A stretch of DNA of 64,000 bases. Origin: Lottia gigantea. Taxonomy: Eukaryota; Mollusca; Gastropoda; Lottiidae. The notes under the pieces are model-generated. The model saw only the letters and a program-made list of their open reading frames with translations, was not told where the DNA came from and did no database searches. Location: assembly GCF_000327385.1 (NCBI RefSeq), contig NW_008709715.1:4114345-4178344 (forward strand), written 5' to 3'. Positions 1-9,536 of this stretch are shown here, in pieces. The translations under genes were made by a program, and so were the position numbers. Each line of letters begins with the position of its first letter. The first letter of the stretch is position 1.

Positions 1-2501
1 AGATTATAGCCGATAACTACCACTGACATATTTGAAGCTGAATGGAAAGAACAATTTGATATAATAGGTCGCCCATAGTCTCTTCTGATAGTAGAAGCTA
101 AACTTTCATTGTATTTCTTGGACACACAAACATAGTCCGAGTCCCAAGCAAAGGAAATGATCTTCTGAGTAAAAGCTCCAGCAACAGTTAATGATCTATC
201 GATTCTTTCTTTGGAAGTTCTGTCCAATAGTTCTGCCATTCCGGAGCCTGGTACATCTACTGGTAGACAGGGATCATCTCTTATGTACTCAAAAGCTTCA
301 ACGTTCAACCAGAATTGAAATTTGAAGCCAGATTTATGAACCATTCTGTCTCTTACTTCAGAGAAAGCTCTGAATACCTGGAAATAAATGACATGCCACA
401 TCCTTGTTACGCCTGGCTAAAATGTATATAGCATGCGCATCATGATTTGACTAAGTAAAGGCGACAGGAGCCTAATTTGTTATCATTGTAAATTATGTTT
501 GTTTCTTGTATCAGTTAATGTCATCTGTTAACTGAATTTATGGTATAAGATTTTGATTTGAACAGAATATTCTACTGTTGTCTATTTTGCTTTGATGTAC
601 ACCAACTATCAAAATGCATTTATGTGAGATCGTATATATCGGGTGACTCAGAAAAAACGTGTCAGGATTATTCATAATGAATAAACTTTTAGCCACATAA
701 TTATAGATCTATATATTGCATATTTATATTTTCACAAAAATTAACTTCATAGTTCGAAACACATTGAAATGTCCACATTTCAATTATTCTTTGTCAAAAA
801 TTTCAATGCTAAAAGTATTTTTGCAATTTCACTTTAATCCAATTTCATCTATAATTGAACAAATGTTCAGTACAAACTGCTCATTGATGCTCTTTCCACG
901 CCAGAATTATCTTCTGATTTCGGCAAGATGTATTTTAGTCTCTTGTCTAATTGTGTCCTTCGGTTCCCTTTTCATGAAGAAATTTGATTATCTAATGTAA
1001 ACTTTCTCAACTTGAAAGTTTCTCACACTGAAATTTTTGAATTGCAATCGGGAGATGAATAAGGATTGGTCATTCATTTTTTTTTAATTTTTGCTAATCC
1101 GCAAATTGGTCTTGGAAAAAGAGTATATGAGCAGTTTGTGCTGAAAATTGTGCTGTCTTGTATTTCTATAAATAAGAGGTCAAAATATTATGATCTTAAC
1201 TTTGATACTTCTAAATACTAAAATGAAAAGTATTATTGTTTTTTTCTGATTCACCCGATATAAGACAAAAATTACCTCTTGATTGCTTGCTGTAAATGCC
1301 TCGCTGTACGTCACATCCGGCTTTATTTTTGGATCAATGTAGTGAATGATATCGTCTAAAACTGGATCGACTTCTTGAACAGTTTTGTTTATTTCCGTTT
1401 CCCAATAGTAACACCCTTTACCAGCACCGCGCCCTTCTTGTACAGCTATAACATCAGCATGACATTGAGCCAAGATTTCAAATCCCTGGACATGTTGTTC
1501 TACACTGAGGTTTACTTGGGATCGATTTAGATCCACATATGGAGAAATCGTAAAAAGTTTGCTAAATGAATGAACGGTATTTCCGATTAGTTTGTACAGC
1601 TCAACATAAAACGAGTCTACGGATACGTCACCCAAGCAACATTCGTCTGTAGAATAATACCCTTTAACTGTATCGTAAATAGAAACTCCAGAATTCTTCA
1701 TGAACAGCTCATTGTATCTTTGTTTATGTTCTGTGAGCACTCTGAAAATCCACCAGTGATAAGCTTCAGTAAGCTCTGTAACAAATCCTGTACCGGATTG
1801 GGTAGGAAATGACGGAAGACCAAAGAATACGCTCATGTTCATCTGTGAAGCTGTTTCAACCAATAGTTCATGTGGGTCTGTACCAGCAAATGAGGTAAAA
1901 AGGACAGCTACCGACGAATTTGCTGGCAGCTCACATGGGTTTCTAAAATAGAAAACTATTAAGTTTAAATCGCCTGTATAGGCAGATGAACTGCAAAAAA
2001 ATAGTTTCGCTTGCTTTACTTGTACAAAATATTGATTTAGTTGATAACTTACTGAACTTTCTCAAGTGGTAGAACAATACGATAGTATATTCTTGAGCTG
2101 ATGATTTTTAGATCATACTTCGGACATAACATAATGCTGTTGCTGAAATTCTCTTCATAGTTGTAGGTTAAAAACGTCCTGACGATCAGATCATGTTGAC
2201 TAAGTTCCTGAACAGCTTCGTCATAACATCTTGTACCAGTTACCCCTGTACTACTTTTCCGACTTCCACACCAAACAAAGCTTGGGTCACGCTGCAAATC
2301 CTCTTTGCTGCGAATCACAACCGGTTGAGCTCGAAGCCATACAGTATCTCCCCCTTGAAGCTGAAACTCCTGTAGAGAAGCTACCCATTCTTGTGAAGAG
2401 AATCGATCCTTAAACCAAGATGCTGTTATTGGGTATTTCGGAACAGAACGCATGGAAGATACAACGCCAACAAAGTAAATGGAGAACAGTACTAACTCCA
2501 T
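1..2501 (-). CDS. Secreted DUF4434-like (TIM-barrel glycosidase-like) protein, 3' part missing
   Basis: Three exons read on the minus strand: 2501-2053, 1942-1276 and 377 to the window edge. Splice sites are GT-AG and phases agree, giving 497 residues with no stop. The start is ATG 2501, followed by a hydrophobic signal peptide of about 16 residues (MELVLFSIYFVGVVSS). The mature part begins ITASWFKDRF, then has the segments GGDTVWLRAQ, FFGLPSFP, GYYSTDECCLG and AFTQKIISFAWDSDYVC. This spacing of aromatic and acidic blocks matches my memory of DUF4434 proteins, which are predicted TIM barrels related to glycoside hydrolases. I infer a secreted or lumenal protein; substrate and activity are unknown. 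Several Asn-x-Ser/Thr sites fit secretion. Intron 2 (1275-378) contains a MITE that begins 15 bases after the splice donor. The exon structure is solid; the family name rests on recognition only. Confidence 0.72.
637..1260. mobile_element. Tc1/mariner-type MITE in an intron
   Basis: A 624-bp segment is bounded by inverted repeats of about 21 bp that begin TATCGGGTGA at both ends and continue TCAGAAAAAA after one variable base. It is flanked by the dinucleotide TA on each side (635-636 and 1261-1262), the target duplication expected for Tc1/mariner elements. No transposase-length reading frame is present, so it is non-autonomous. It lies wholly in intron 2 of the DUF4434-like gene, ending 14 bp from that intron's donor GT. 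The near-perfect termini suggest a fairly recent insertion. Confidence 0.72.
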
Positions 2502-3768
2502 CTTTGTTTTGACCTTTTTATGTTTTGGCTAGGATTGATAAGAGTGAAGAGTTTAGAAAAGATCAATATTAGTATAGGGTCTTCTTCACGACATAGTAAT
2601 TTATATTGTACAAAAAGATATAATACCATAAGAGAAGTTAAAATAGAAGGGGATATTATAATTTTGGGGTTAGATCTCTTCTTGAAGATATTTTTCGCAA
2701 AATATTCCATCTTTAGCTTTTCAATGTGGTTTGTTTTAGGTGTTATAGAAGATACTCTCCTATAGAAGCACTGGCCTAGGTCACAAGTAGAGACTATGGA
2801 TTTCAACATGAAAACTATTTCAATTCAAACAGAATATGTTTTACTGAAGATTATTCATAGATGTTTTGTGCTGAACATCAGATATCGTGTCAGGTACGGT
2901 AGTCAGGCCTATCGTGACCAATCTATACAGACAATACCACTTACCAGCAAACTGCCCCTCCGGATATATTTCATTTACGAGTTGCATCCCTTTGACAGAA
3001 AACACCTCTACATTTGACTTGATTACAATATGAAGAGCACACATGCGTTCAGCAGCGTGGCTTACGTCGTAAAATTATTATCAGATTAGGTGTGTATTGA
3101 TATTAGAATCGAAACGACCTTCATATCAGTTCAGAAACTAATAATTGGCTTTAGTATATATCAATACAAATAAAACTTTTAGCTCATTGGTCTCCGCTGA
3201 CTGAACTAAACGAGGCCTGTGTTGCGTCCCTTTCAAATTTGTACGTGCATCAGCCTTCTCTCTATCTATCTTATTGTTAGGTCCAGAACATGTTATACGT
3301 TTCCGTCAAGGGGTGAAACTCGTGCCTACAAACTAAGCCAATTCGGTCGGCAACCAGTGAGCTAGACTTTATAGACTCTCAATATTGGCATTGTCCATTC
3401 TTGCATTGGTAACACGCGTATATAAACATATAAACAATATGAATGGCAAGTGCCATAAACATACATTAATTCGCCTATAAAGAAGAAGTAATCTAGCGTT
3501 GTCTTCTTTTAGCAGAGTCGTGGGTGGGGCGTAGTCACATAAATATTGAAAGGCGTTCAGGTAAAGTCATGAAAGTTTGAAGAAGCTGGATTTAAAATAA
3601 TTGTTTAGGTTCTGTCACATTAAGTTCTTGGTTCTTAATTACAAAATAATTTATTTGAAGTGTTTGGATCTTTACAATTCACAAAATGGCCTCTCTTTAA
3701 ATTCCATTATAATGCAACTTGGTTGAATAAATCTTTAGAATATTTAAAAAATAAAGTATAATAACCTC
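2502..3768. other. Intergenic, no gene recognised
   Basis: This is upstream of the DUF4434-like gene and downstream of the shorter threonine ammonia-lyase. Small open frames here have no recognisable domain, no splice partners and no coding-like composition. Parts of 2980-3480 look weakly like 6780-7100, which may be older traces of the same tandem duplication seen at 3769-4047. No promoter element was identified. Confidence 0.4.
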
Positions 3769-4047
3769 ATTGTGCATGCAAGCATTTATTTGTAAAATAT
3801 CTATCTACATGTAACTACAATAACAGGTTTATAAACAAAGAAAGAAAACAATTATAATGAAATAGAGATTTAAATATTTGAGACGTTATATATCTATATA
3901 ATAAGAAAATAAAAGAAATATCAATATCTACATTAGAAAGACACAGTAAGAAAATATTTCTTTGCTATAATTGTTCTGTTATAATTATTTCCCTTTTGAA
4001 ACTTTCTTATGGAAGAATACAATTCAGATCTATATATAAACATTACT
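3769..4047. repeat. Duplicated 3'-flank segment, copy A
   Basis: This segment matches 7110-7378 in the same orientation, from CATTGTGCATG to ATATAAACATTACT, nearly identical after about position 3825. It lies about 540 bp downstream of the stop of the short threonine ammonia-lyase. The partner lies downstream of the full-length paralogue. The simplest reading is one tandem duplication that copied gene and downstream flank together. Confidence 0.8.
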
Positions 4048-4588
4048 TATTTCTAGTAAATTCTTCCATTAAAACATAACATTACGATAAAAAAACTAAA
4101 TATAATTAAACTTTTCTAAAACTGATTTTCGACATTTTACAACCCCAATAAAACATGTTTATGAATAGAATATTATTTACAAAAGAAAAAAATATAATAA
4201 TAATTAACATACAATTAAAAAACTATTTTCACTGTTAAAATAGTGCTCAGAGCGATATAATAATTAATATAAACGCACAGAAGTGAATTTTATATTTAAC
4301 TCCTAATTATCTGCTAATGAAGAAAAGGATTATCACAAATGTAACATATTTAAAAAAGCGAAATCGAATCAAGAATATTTTTCAAAAATTGAAATTGAAT
4401 TGAAAAGAAATAAAGAATCATTAGTTCTGAGGGGATAGATCAGTACTGTTCAAATCTAGATTACAATTTCGATTTTGATAAAGAAATAAGAACTGTCTTA
4501 AGAAAGCAGCATTAGCGAAGAATTTTGCTATTTTCAAATATCTGTACTAATAAAATTGGTCTGTCTGTTCACCCGTGGTCTGTTACAG
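4048..4588. other. 3' flank / probable 3' UTR of short threonine ammonia-lyase
   Basis: AT-rich DNA immediately downstream of the stop codon of the minus-strand gene ending at 4589. It contains no recognisable gene. Only about 20 bases next to the stop, at about 4571-4590, still resemble the start of the ACT-domain coding region of the paralogue; after that the similarity ends. Confidence 0.45.
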
Positions 4589-5614
4589 TTACTGCTCAAC
4601 AACGAGACCTCTCTCTATAACTTTAATTAGAGTTCTAGGATCAATATTACCACCACAAAGAGGTATCACAACCTTTTTCCCTTTTAACTCAGGTAAAAGA
4701 TTCTGTAAAATGGCGGCTAAACCAACAGCACCAGCACCTTCTACGACAGCTTTCTCCACTTCTATCAGACGTAAAATAGCTAAATCTATATATTCTTCTT
4801 TAACAACAACCATTTTATCAATCAAAGGTTTGGCCGTTACGAAAGCGTTTACACCAACTGTAGGTACAGCTAATCCATCAGCTATTGATGATGAAGCTTT
4901 GGTGTATGTCGGATGACCTGCTTCTCTAGCTGCTGAAAAACTGGCACATTTTTCAGACTCGACGCCGATGATCTTCACCTTTGGATTTAATCTTTTGATA
5001 GCCAAGGCCGTTCCTGCAATTAGCCCTCCACCTCCAACAGGAATTATACAGGCATCTAAATCAGGCACTTGGTCGACTATTTCTAATCCCATTGTTCCTT
5101 GACCAGCTAAAATATGAGGATGGTCGTAACCATTGATGTAAATAAGATTCTTTTCTTTGGCCACCTGGAGAGCGTGATCCTTAGATTCACCTATATCTTT
5201 CCCATGAACAATAACATTGGCTTCAAAATTAACACATCCCTTCTTTTTCACATCCGGTGCAATTGTTGGCATTACCACAGTTACTGGTATATTCAACAGC
5301 TTACCATGATAACTAAGAGCTAAGGCATGATTTCCAGCACTAGCAGCAATGACACCACGAGAACGTTCCTCATTAGATAGCATTAACAACGTGTATCTGG
5401 CACCTCTTTCTTTAAAACTTCCAGTGTATTGCAGGAACTCCTTCTTGACATAAATTTGCATTTCAGTGAAATTTGACATGCGGGATTTGGTACATGGAGT
5501 CTTTTGGATCCCGTCTTTAATTTTGAAAGCTGCAGCCTGTACATCCTGGAATTTAATTTGTTTGGGATTTTCTGGGTCACAAAATTCATCTTTTATATCA
5601 CTTGGTGTAGACAT
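4589..5614 (-). CDS. Threonine ammonia-lyase paralogue lacking the ACT domain
   Basis: A single intronless exon encodes 341 residues. I chose ATG 5614 (MSTPSDIKDE) over an upstream in-frame ATG at 5653 because it aligns with the start of the paralogue at 9537-10898 (MPTPNVD). It is a fold-type II PLP enzyme. Lys68 in GSFKERGA is the predicted PLP Schiff-base lysine, SAGNHA is the substrate loop and PVGGGGLIAG is the phosphate-binding glycine loop, so catalysis is probably retained: L-threonine (or serine) to 2-oxobutyrate (or pyruvate) plus ammonia. It lacks about 30 acidic N-terminal residues found in the paralogue. It stops after VIERGLVVEQ, exactly where the ACT regulatory domain would begin, so it may be free of allosteric control. 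The nucleotide sequence just past the stop still resembles the ACT start, pointing to secondary loss by a small deletion plus replacement. A role distinct from the full-length copy is inference. Confidence 0.85.
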   Translation of the reverse strand: MSTPSDIKDEFCDPENPKQIKFQDVQAAAFKIKDGIQKTPCTKSRMSNFTEMQIYVKKEFLQYTGSFKERGARYTLLMLSNEERSRGVIAASAGNHALALSYHGKLLNIPVTVVMPTIAPDVKKKGCVNFEANVIVHGKDIGESKDHALQVAKEKNLIYINGYDHPHILAGQGTMGLEIVDQVPDLDACIIPVGGGGLIAGTALAIKRLNPKVKIIGVESEKCASFSAAREAGHPTYTKASSSIADGLAVPTVGVNAFVTAKPLIDKMVVVKEEYIDLAILRLIEVEKAVVEGAGAVGLAAILQNLLPELKGKKVVIPLCGGNIDPRTLIKVIERGLVVEQ

Positions 5615-7109
5615 GATTAAAAATGATATTCGTGTCTTCGAAGAAAAACACAAAACTTAAAACTTAACCAGTTCACAATTACTGTTCACTTTTTTCACAC
5701 TTGTTCTTGTAAACCAAGGTAAGTTTATATTCAAATGACAAATTTGTTGCCTTTTTATAAGCTAACAAAATCAACAAAGCTGACACATGAAGAATTTTTT
5801 GACCAATCAACGACCAAGTGCCAGGGTTTCAACCTTGAGAGGAATACATAGACTAATACTTAATTTACCTTAAGGGATAGGCTCGCCACTTTTGTGACCA
5901 ATCGTACCTTAGTCTCATTATTGGGAATAACTAATCGCCGAAATTTGAGTCTTCAAATCAATGTGTGTCCAAATTTATTTGCGTTTGAAAGATAAAAGTA
6001 CGACTCGTCTTTTCTTGAGACTGCAGAAAAGACATATAGAAATAGAAAGAATAATTCCTAGTTAAGTATTTTTGAAGGTACTATAAGATCGCATAAGTAG
6101 CAACATGACGGCGACTGTTTAAGAGTTGGCAGTTTATGCGGACTTTTTTCGCGTTTTTAACGTTTGATGGCAATTGGTGGCGGGAATTGTCGCAGTCCTG
6201 TTTGACGAGGGTATTCCTGATTAGATTAGCTGAACAATTTCAGTTTCTGAGACCAAGGTACATACGAACCGTCACAAAGTTACAGAAATTGTGAATCAGT
6301 AAAGACCTGAAGAGACCAAAAAATTCTATTGTTGGATCAATTGTTGAAGTACTCGACATTCAACAGGACCAGGTACAAATCAAATCAAATAGTAATGCCA
6401 CTGACAAAGCATAAAATGTTACACATGGCCTTTCTCCAGAACCAGTTATGTCGACCAATACTAGTCCTACCGGAAATAACAACTCAGAATTTGGTTTAAA
6501 AATACACCCCACAATGCTTAAGCTCCGTCTTCGCTATAATTTATAAAAGAATCATCATAGTCCAAAAGATCATACATTTGCCCCAAGAACACGGTCATAC
6601 AAATGTATGATAATGTTATGAACGATTGCAGGATCGTGCAGACGGGGTTTAAACTTTCTAAAATGGACCATAAGAGACCACTTCGCATCATTAATTATTA
6701 ATACGTATTAGGCATATAATTAGTTAAATCCTATGGTTTCAGCTAAAGTTTATCTACCCTAATAAGTGCCTACATTTCAAAGTCTTGGCGAATAGAAAGT
6801 CTAGCTCAATGGTCGGCGGCTGAACTGAAAGAATCTTGAAAGCTTGACTTTCGCCCCTTTGCCAGAAAACGCCTCAATTGATGAATACAACCTGAATTAA
6901 TGATTAACGTTAACTCAATGCACGTCCAAGTTGTTCTCGTCCGATGCTTTCTGTAGAGTGTCTCTCTCAAGTAAATGGCATTCTATAGTTAAACGTTTTC
7001 TACCATGGGTGCAATTCGTACATACAGACTTGGTCTATTCCCCGGGAACTTACTGGGTTGTTTTTAATAGTAGGGCAATATATTCAATGGGTTCTAAAAT
7101 TGTGAACGT
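5615..7109. other. Spacer between the tandem paralogues, no gene recognised
   Basis: This contains the presumed 5' UTR and promoter of the shorter threonine ammonia-lyase and older duplicated flank. The stretch 6100-6560 has slightly higher GC and short open frames broken by stops; it could be a decayed coding sequence but I recognise no family. No clear TATA box or CpG-rich block was seen. Confidence 0.35.
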
Positions 7110-7378
7110 CATTGTGCATGTAAACATTAATTTAATGACTTCAATAACAGGTCTATAAACAAAGAACGAAAACAATTAAAATACAATAGAGATTTAAATA
7201 TTTGAGACGTTATATATCTATATAATAAGAAAATAAAAGAAATATCAATATCTACATTAGAAAGACACAGTAAGAAAATATTTCCTTGTTATGATTGTTC
7301 TGTTATAATTATTTCCCTTTTGAAACTTTCTTCTTTCTTATGGAAGAATACAATTCAAATCTATATATAAACATTACT
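7110..7378. repeat. Duplicated 3'-flank segment, copy B
   Basis: Direct-repeat partner of 3769-4047. It sits about 2.2 kb downstream of the full-length threonine ammonia-lyase stop, against about 0.5 kb for the other copy. The extra 1.6 kb is largely accounted for by foldback elements and a dispersed repeat between 7.5 and 9.1 kb. Confidence 0.8.
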
Positions 7379-7537
7379 GTTTTGCTGGTAAGCATTTGCA
7401 TTCAAAAACAGAATACAGTGGAGATTTTCAACTTTCTTTTCTTCTTTTACCTCTATTTCAAAAGATTGATTCTCCATAACTACTAATTAGGGTTTCTGGA
7501 TTCCTGCCGAGTTAGACAAACCACTTCACTTTCTAGA

Positions 7538-7847
7538 CGGTGTCTTTAATCCTCCGCCGAAGGCGAAACGCCTCCGTCATCCCGCCAGGTCATTTGAGAC
7601 TTGTTATTCACGAATTAAAAAGCACGTTTTTCTGATGCAGAGTGCAATAAAAAGTTGGAATGTTTTTATTACGTATGACGAAACGAAACAATAAAGAAAT
7701 CTTGTTTTTCTTTTCAACATGCAAATGTTTAGCAATTGTTAAATCGTGAATTAATTTTATTTCAGCCTGCATCAGAAAAACGTGCTTTTCAATTTGCGAA
7801 TATCAAGTCTCATGACCTGGCGGGATGGCGGAGGATTCAAGACACCG
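7538..7847. mobile_element. Foldback (long inverted-repeat) element
   Basis: Two arms of roughly 85-105 bp, about 7538-7642 and 7765-7847, are inverted copies of each other. Both outer ends read CGGTGTCTT inward and both inner parts contain AAGCACGTTTTTCTGATGCAG in mirror orientation. The loop is about 120 bp and has no coding potential. The left arm carries about 20 extra bases (7560-7579) that themselves form a small hairpin around GGCGAAACGCC. I see no clear target-site duplication. It is a non-autonomous foldback-type DNA element. Confidence 0.65.
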
Positions 7848-7954
7848 CTTTCCTGACTAGGCTAAGTAAAGCTCCAGAAGGTATGTAATATTAGAACTTT
7901 TTCATATTTCCATTTTTCTATGTTTTTATTATTATCTTCCTGTGGTTTTTATTC

Positions 7955-8090
7955 TATAGAAAGTTTTCTTATAGAAATTTTCTATGGGAATATTTTCTGT
8001 AGGAATATTATCTATAGAATTCTTATAGAGCTGTTCTTTAGAATCTCTATAAGACAGTTCTATAATAGGACATTTTTCTATAGAACTTCT
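7955..8090. repeat. Cluster of degenerate TTCTATAGAA-like palindromes
   Basis: About ten imperfect copies of a short palindromic word built on CTATAGAA / TTCTATAG (with variants such as TTATAGAA, CTGTAGGA and CTATAAGA) lie within 135 bp at 10-20 bp spacing. This could be a decayed tandem repeat or the subterminal region of an element. No protein-coding explanation was found. Confidence 0.45.
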
Positions 8091-8373
8091 GAAGGACATG
8101 TTTTGCAGGGTTGTGCCTCCTAGAGTGTTTACGAGCATTTCATGTGGGCGAATTTACAATGCTTTTCATGATGGGTTTTACATAGCAATTAATACTCCTG
8201 GATATACTACGATAAAAAACAAAATCATGACCAAAAAATGTAGTTCAAGAAAAGAGTCATCTAATATAATGCATGGCAATTGCCCGAAAACGAATTTTAT
8301 AGCTTCCCAAATACGCTTTAAGTTGAGTCGCACACCCATAAATTTTCAAGAATTAAATCACAGGAATGAAGAA

Positions 8374-8905
8374 AAAGCATGTTTAGTCCGAAACATCTGC
8401 CTCTTATCCAGTCTCTGATGGATATTTTGTCAGCTGGAGTAGAGTCAGAAGAAAAAATACCCTGTTAAATGGGGATTTTCCACACCTTTAAAGATGCGTT
8501 TTCTCTAACATAATATTGAATTACCTTTAAGATGATTATGAATAAGTGTTGGGCATCACCGTAACTTTCGTTTTGTTAGTATCACGTGACTGTAACCTGT
8601 GACCGATGCTAGATCAGTTTTGCCAAAAAAAAATTTGATGGAACCAGAGACGTGACATAAATGGTGTAGGGAGAAAATGATGGTATGACTGAACTACAAA
8701 AATATTCATCTTTCCAATATAGGCCTATATGGGTTTTGCAGATGAAGGTATCTAAATAGGTTTAAAACCCCCGCACCTGCGGAGATGAGGAATGTCCCAT
8801 TTAACAGGGCCTATTTTTACACCAGCTGACATATGTCCAAATAGCTATCATTGCAGAGGCTGGAATAGAGACAGATGTTCGGTCTACACACTGGTTTGCA
8901 TAGGG
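8374..8905. mobile_element. Diverged foldback / MITE-like element
   Basis: The left arm (about 8374-8490) is an inverted, diverged copy of the right arm (about 8790-8905). Matching blocks include CCCTGTTAAATGGG near the inner ends, TGTCAGCTGG in the middle, and CATCTG plus TCCAG plus CTCTG toward the outer ends. Arms are about 115 bp; the central region is about 300 bp and non-coding. Arm divergence implies an older insertion than the 7538-7847 element. Confidence 0.55.
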
Positions 8906-8989
8906 CTTATCAAAAATAATAGAGGGGCGCTGCTGTGCGAATTGAGGAATTTTGCTGACGAGTGTTAAAAAGGGATTTTGGCGCCCCCT

Positions 8990-9130
8990 TAAAGAACATG
9001 CACACTGCTCCTTGGTTTCCGTCGATAGTGGAGCAAGTGCTGCGCTGTCCTGGAGAATTTCCTCATTGCACCCTGCATGGCGTTGCCCGTTTTCATTAGC
9101 CACAGGGTACAGAAAAGTAGGACTGATCAT
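8990..9130. repeat. Dispersed SINE-like repeat, copy 1
   Basis: Shares an interrupted match of roughly 85 bp with 56425-56565: CCTCATTGCA, CTGCATGGCGTT, then TTCA(T)TAGC and CACAGG in the same order and spacing, with substitutions. It is a short interspersed repeat on the plus strand, family unnamed. No tRNA-like head is clear. Confidence 0.5.
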
Positions 9131-9536
9131 ACCAAAGAACATGTAGCCTATGCGCACAGACGAATCTTTGTTGTCTCCCCTGAACCAATTAAAACAACTG
9201 AATCTGTCAACAGCTTCAGAGCGTGGTCCGAGACTTTATTTTTTTTGCTCGTGATGTTTTTTTACCATTTTGAACTTCCAGTCTTTTTATGCGTTTTTAT
9301 GCCTACCATGAGTGAATAAGAAATTAAGACTTGCGTATCCTTATATAATGAAGTATATAATTACAATCAAATTTCTCAGAGGGAAAATAAAACTGGAAAA
9401 TATTGATTTTACACCATTGTGTAGAACAATCCTGTAAGCCAATTGACAAATCGTTACTCTGGGTATAAAAATAAAACCAATTTCTCATCAAACAAAAGTA
9501 TTCACTGCTTTAAAAAGAAATACAAGGCTAAGCATT
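9131..9536. other. 3' flank / probable 3' UTR of full-length threonine ammonia-lyase
   Basis: AT-rich sequence directly downstream (minus strand) of the stop at 9537. The only notable item is TTTATT near 9235, which reads AATAAA on the gene strand about 300 bases past the stop and may be its polyadenylation signal. It does not resemble the corresponding flank of the shorter paralogue. Confidence 0.35.

Noticed and set aside
716-1000. 94-codon plus-strand frame inside the MITE
   Set aside because: Too short and without transposase motifs; it lies in a non-autonomous element within an intron.
2841-3044. Minus-strand 67-codon frame upstream of the DUF4434-like gene
   Set aside because: No domain, no splice partner and no in-frame link to the downstream gene.
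6100-6560. Possible decayed coding sequence between the threonine ammonia-lyases
   Set aside because: Frames are short and broken, and I could not match them to any transposase or host family.
6798-6840. tRNA/SINE A-box-like patch (TAGCTCAATGGTCGG)
   Set aside because: No matching B box or foldable tRNA follows; similar weak text at 3180 is better explained by old duplication.
8098-8418. 106-codon plus-strand frame
   Set aside because: It overlaps repeat DNA, has no recognisable domain and no splicing support.
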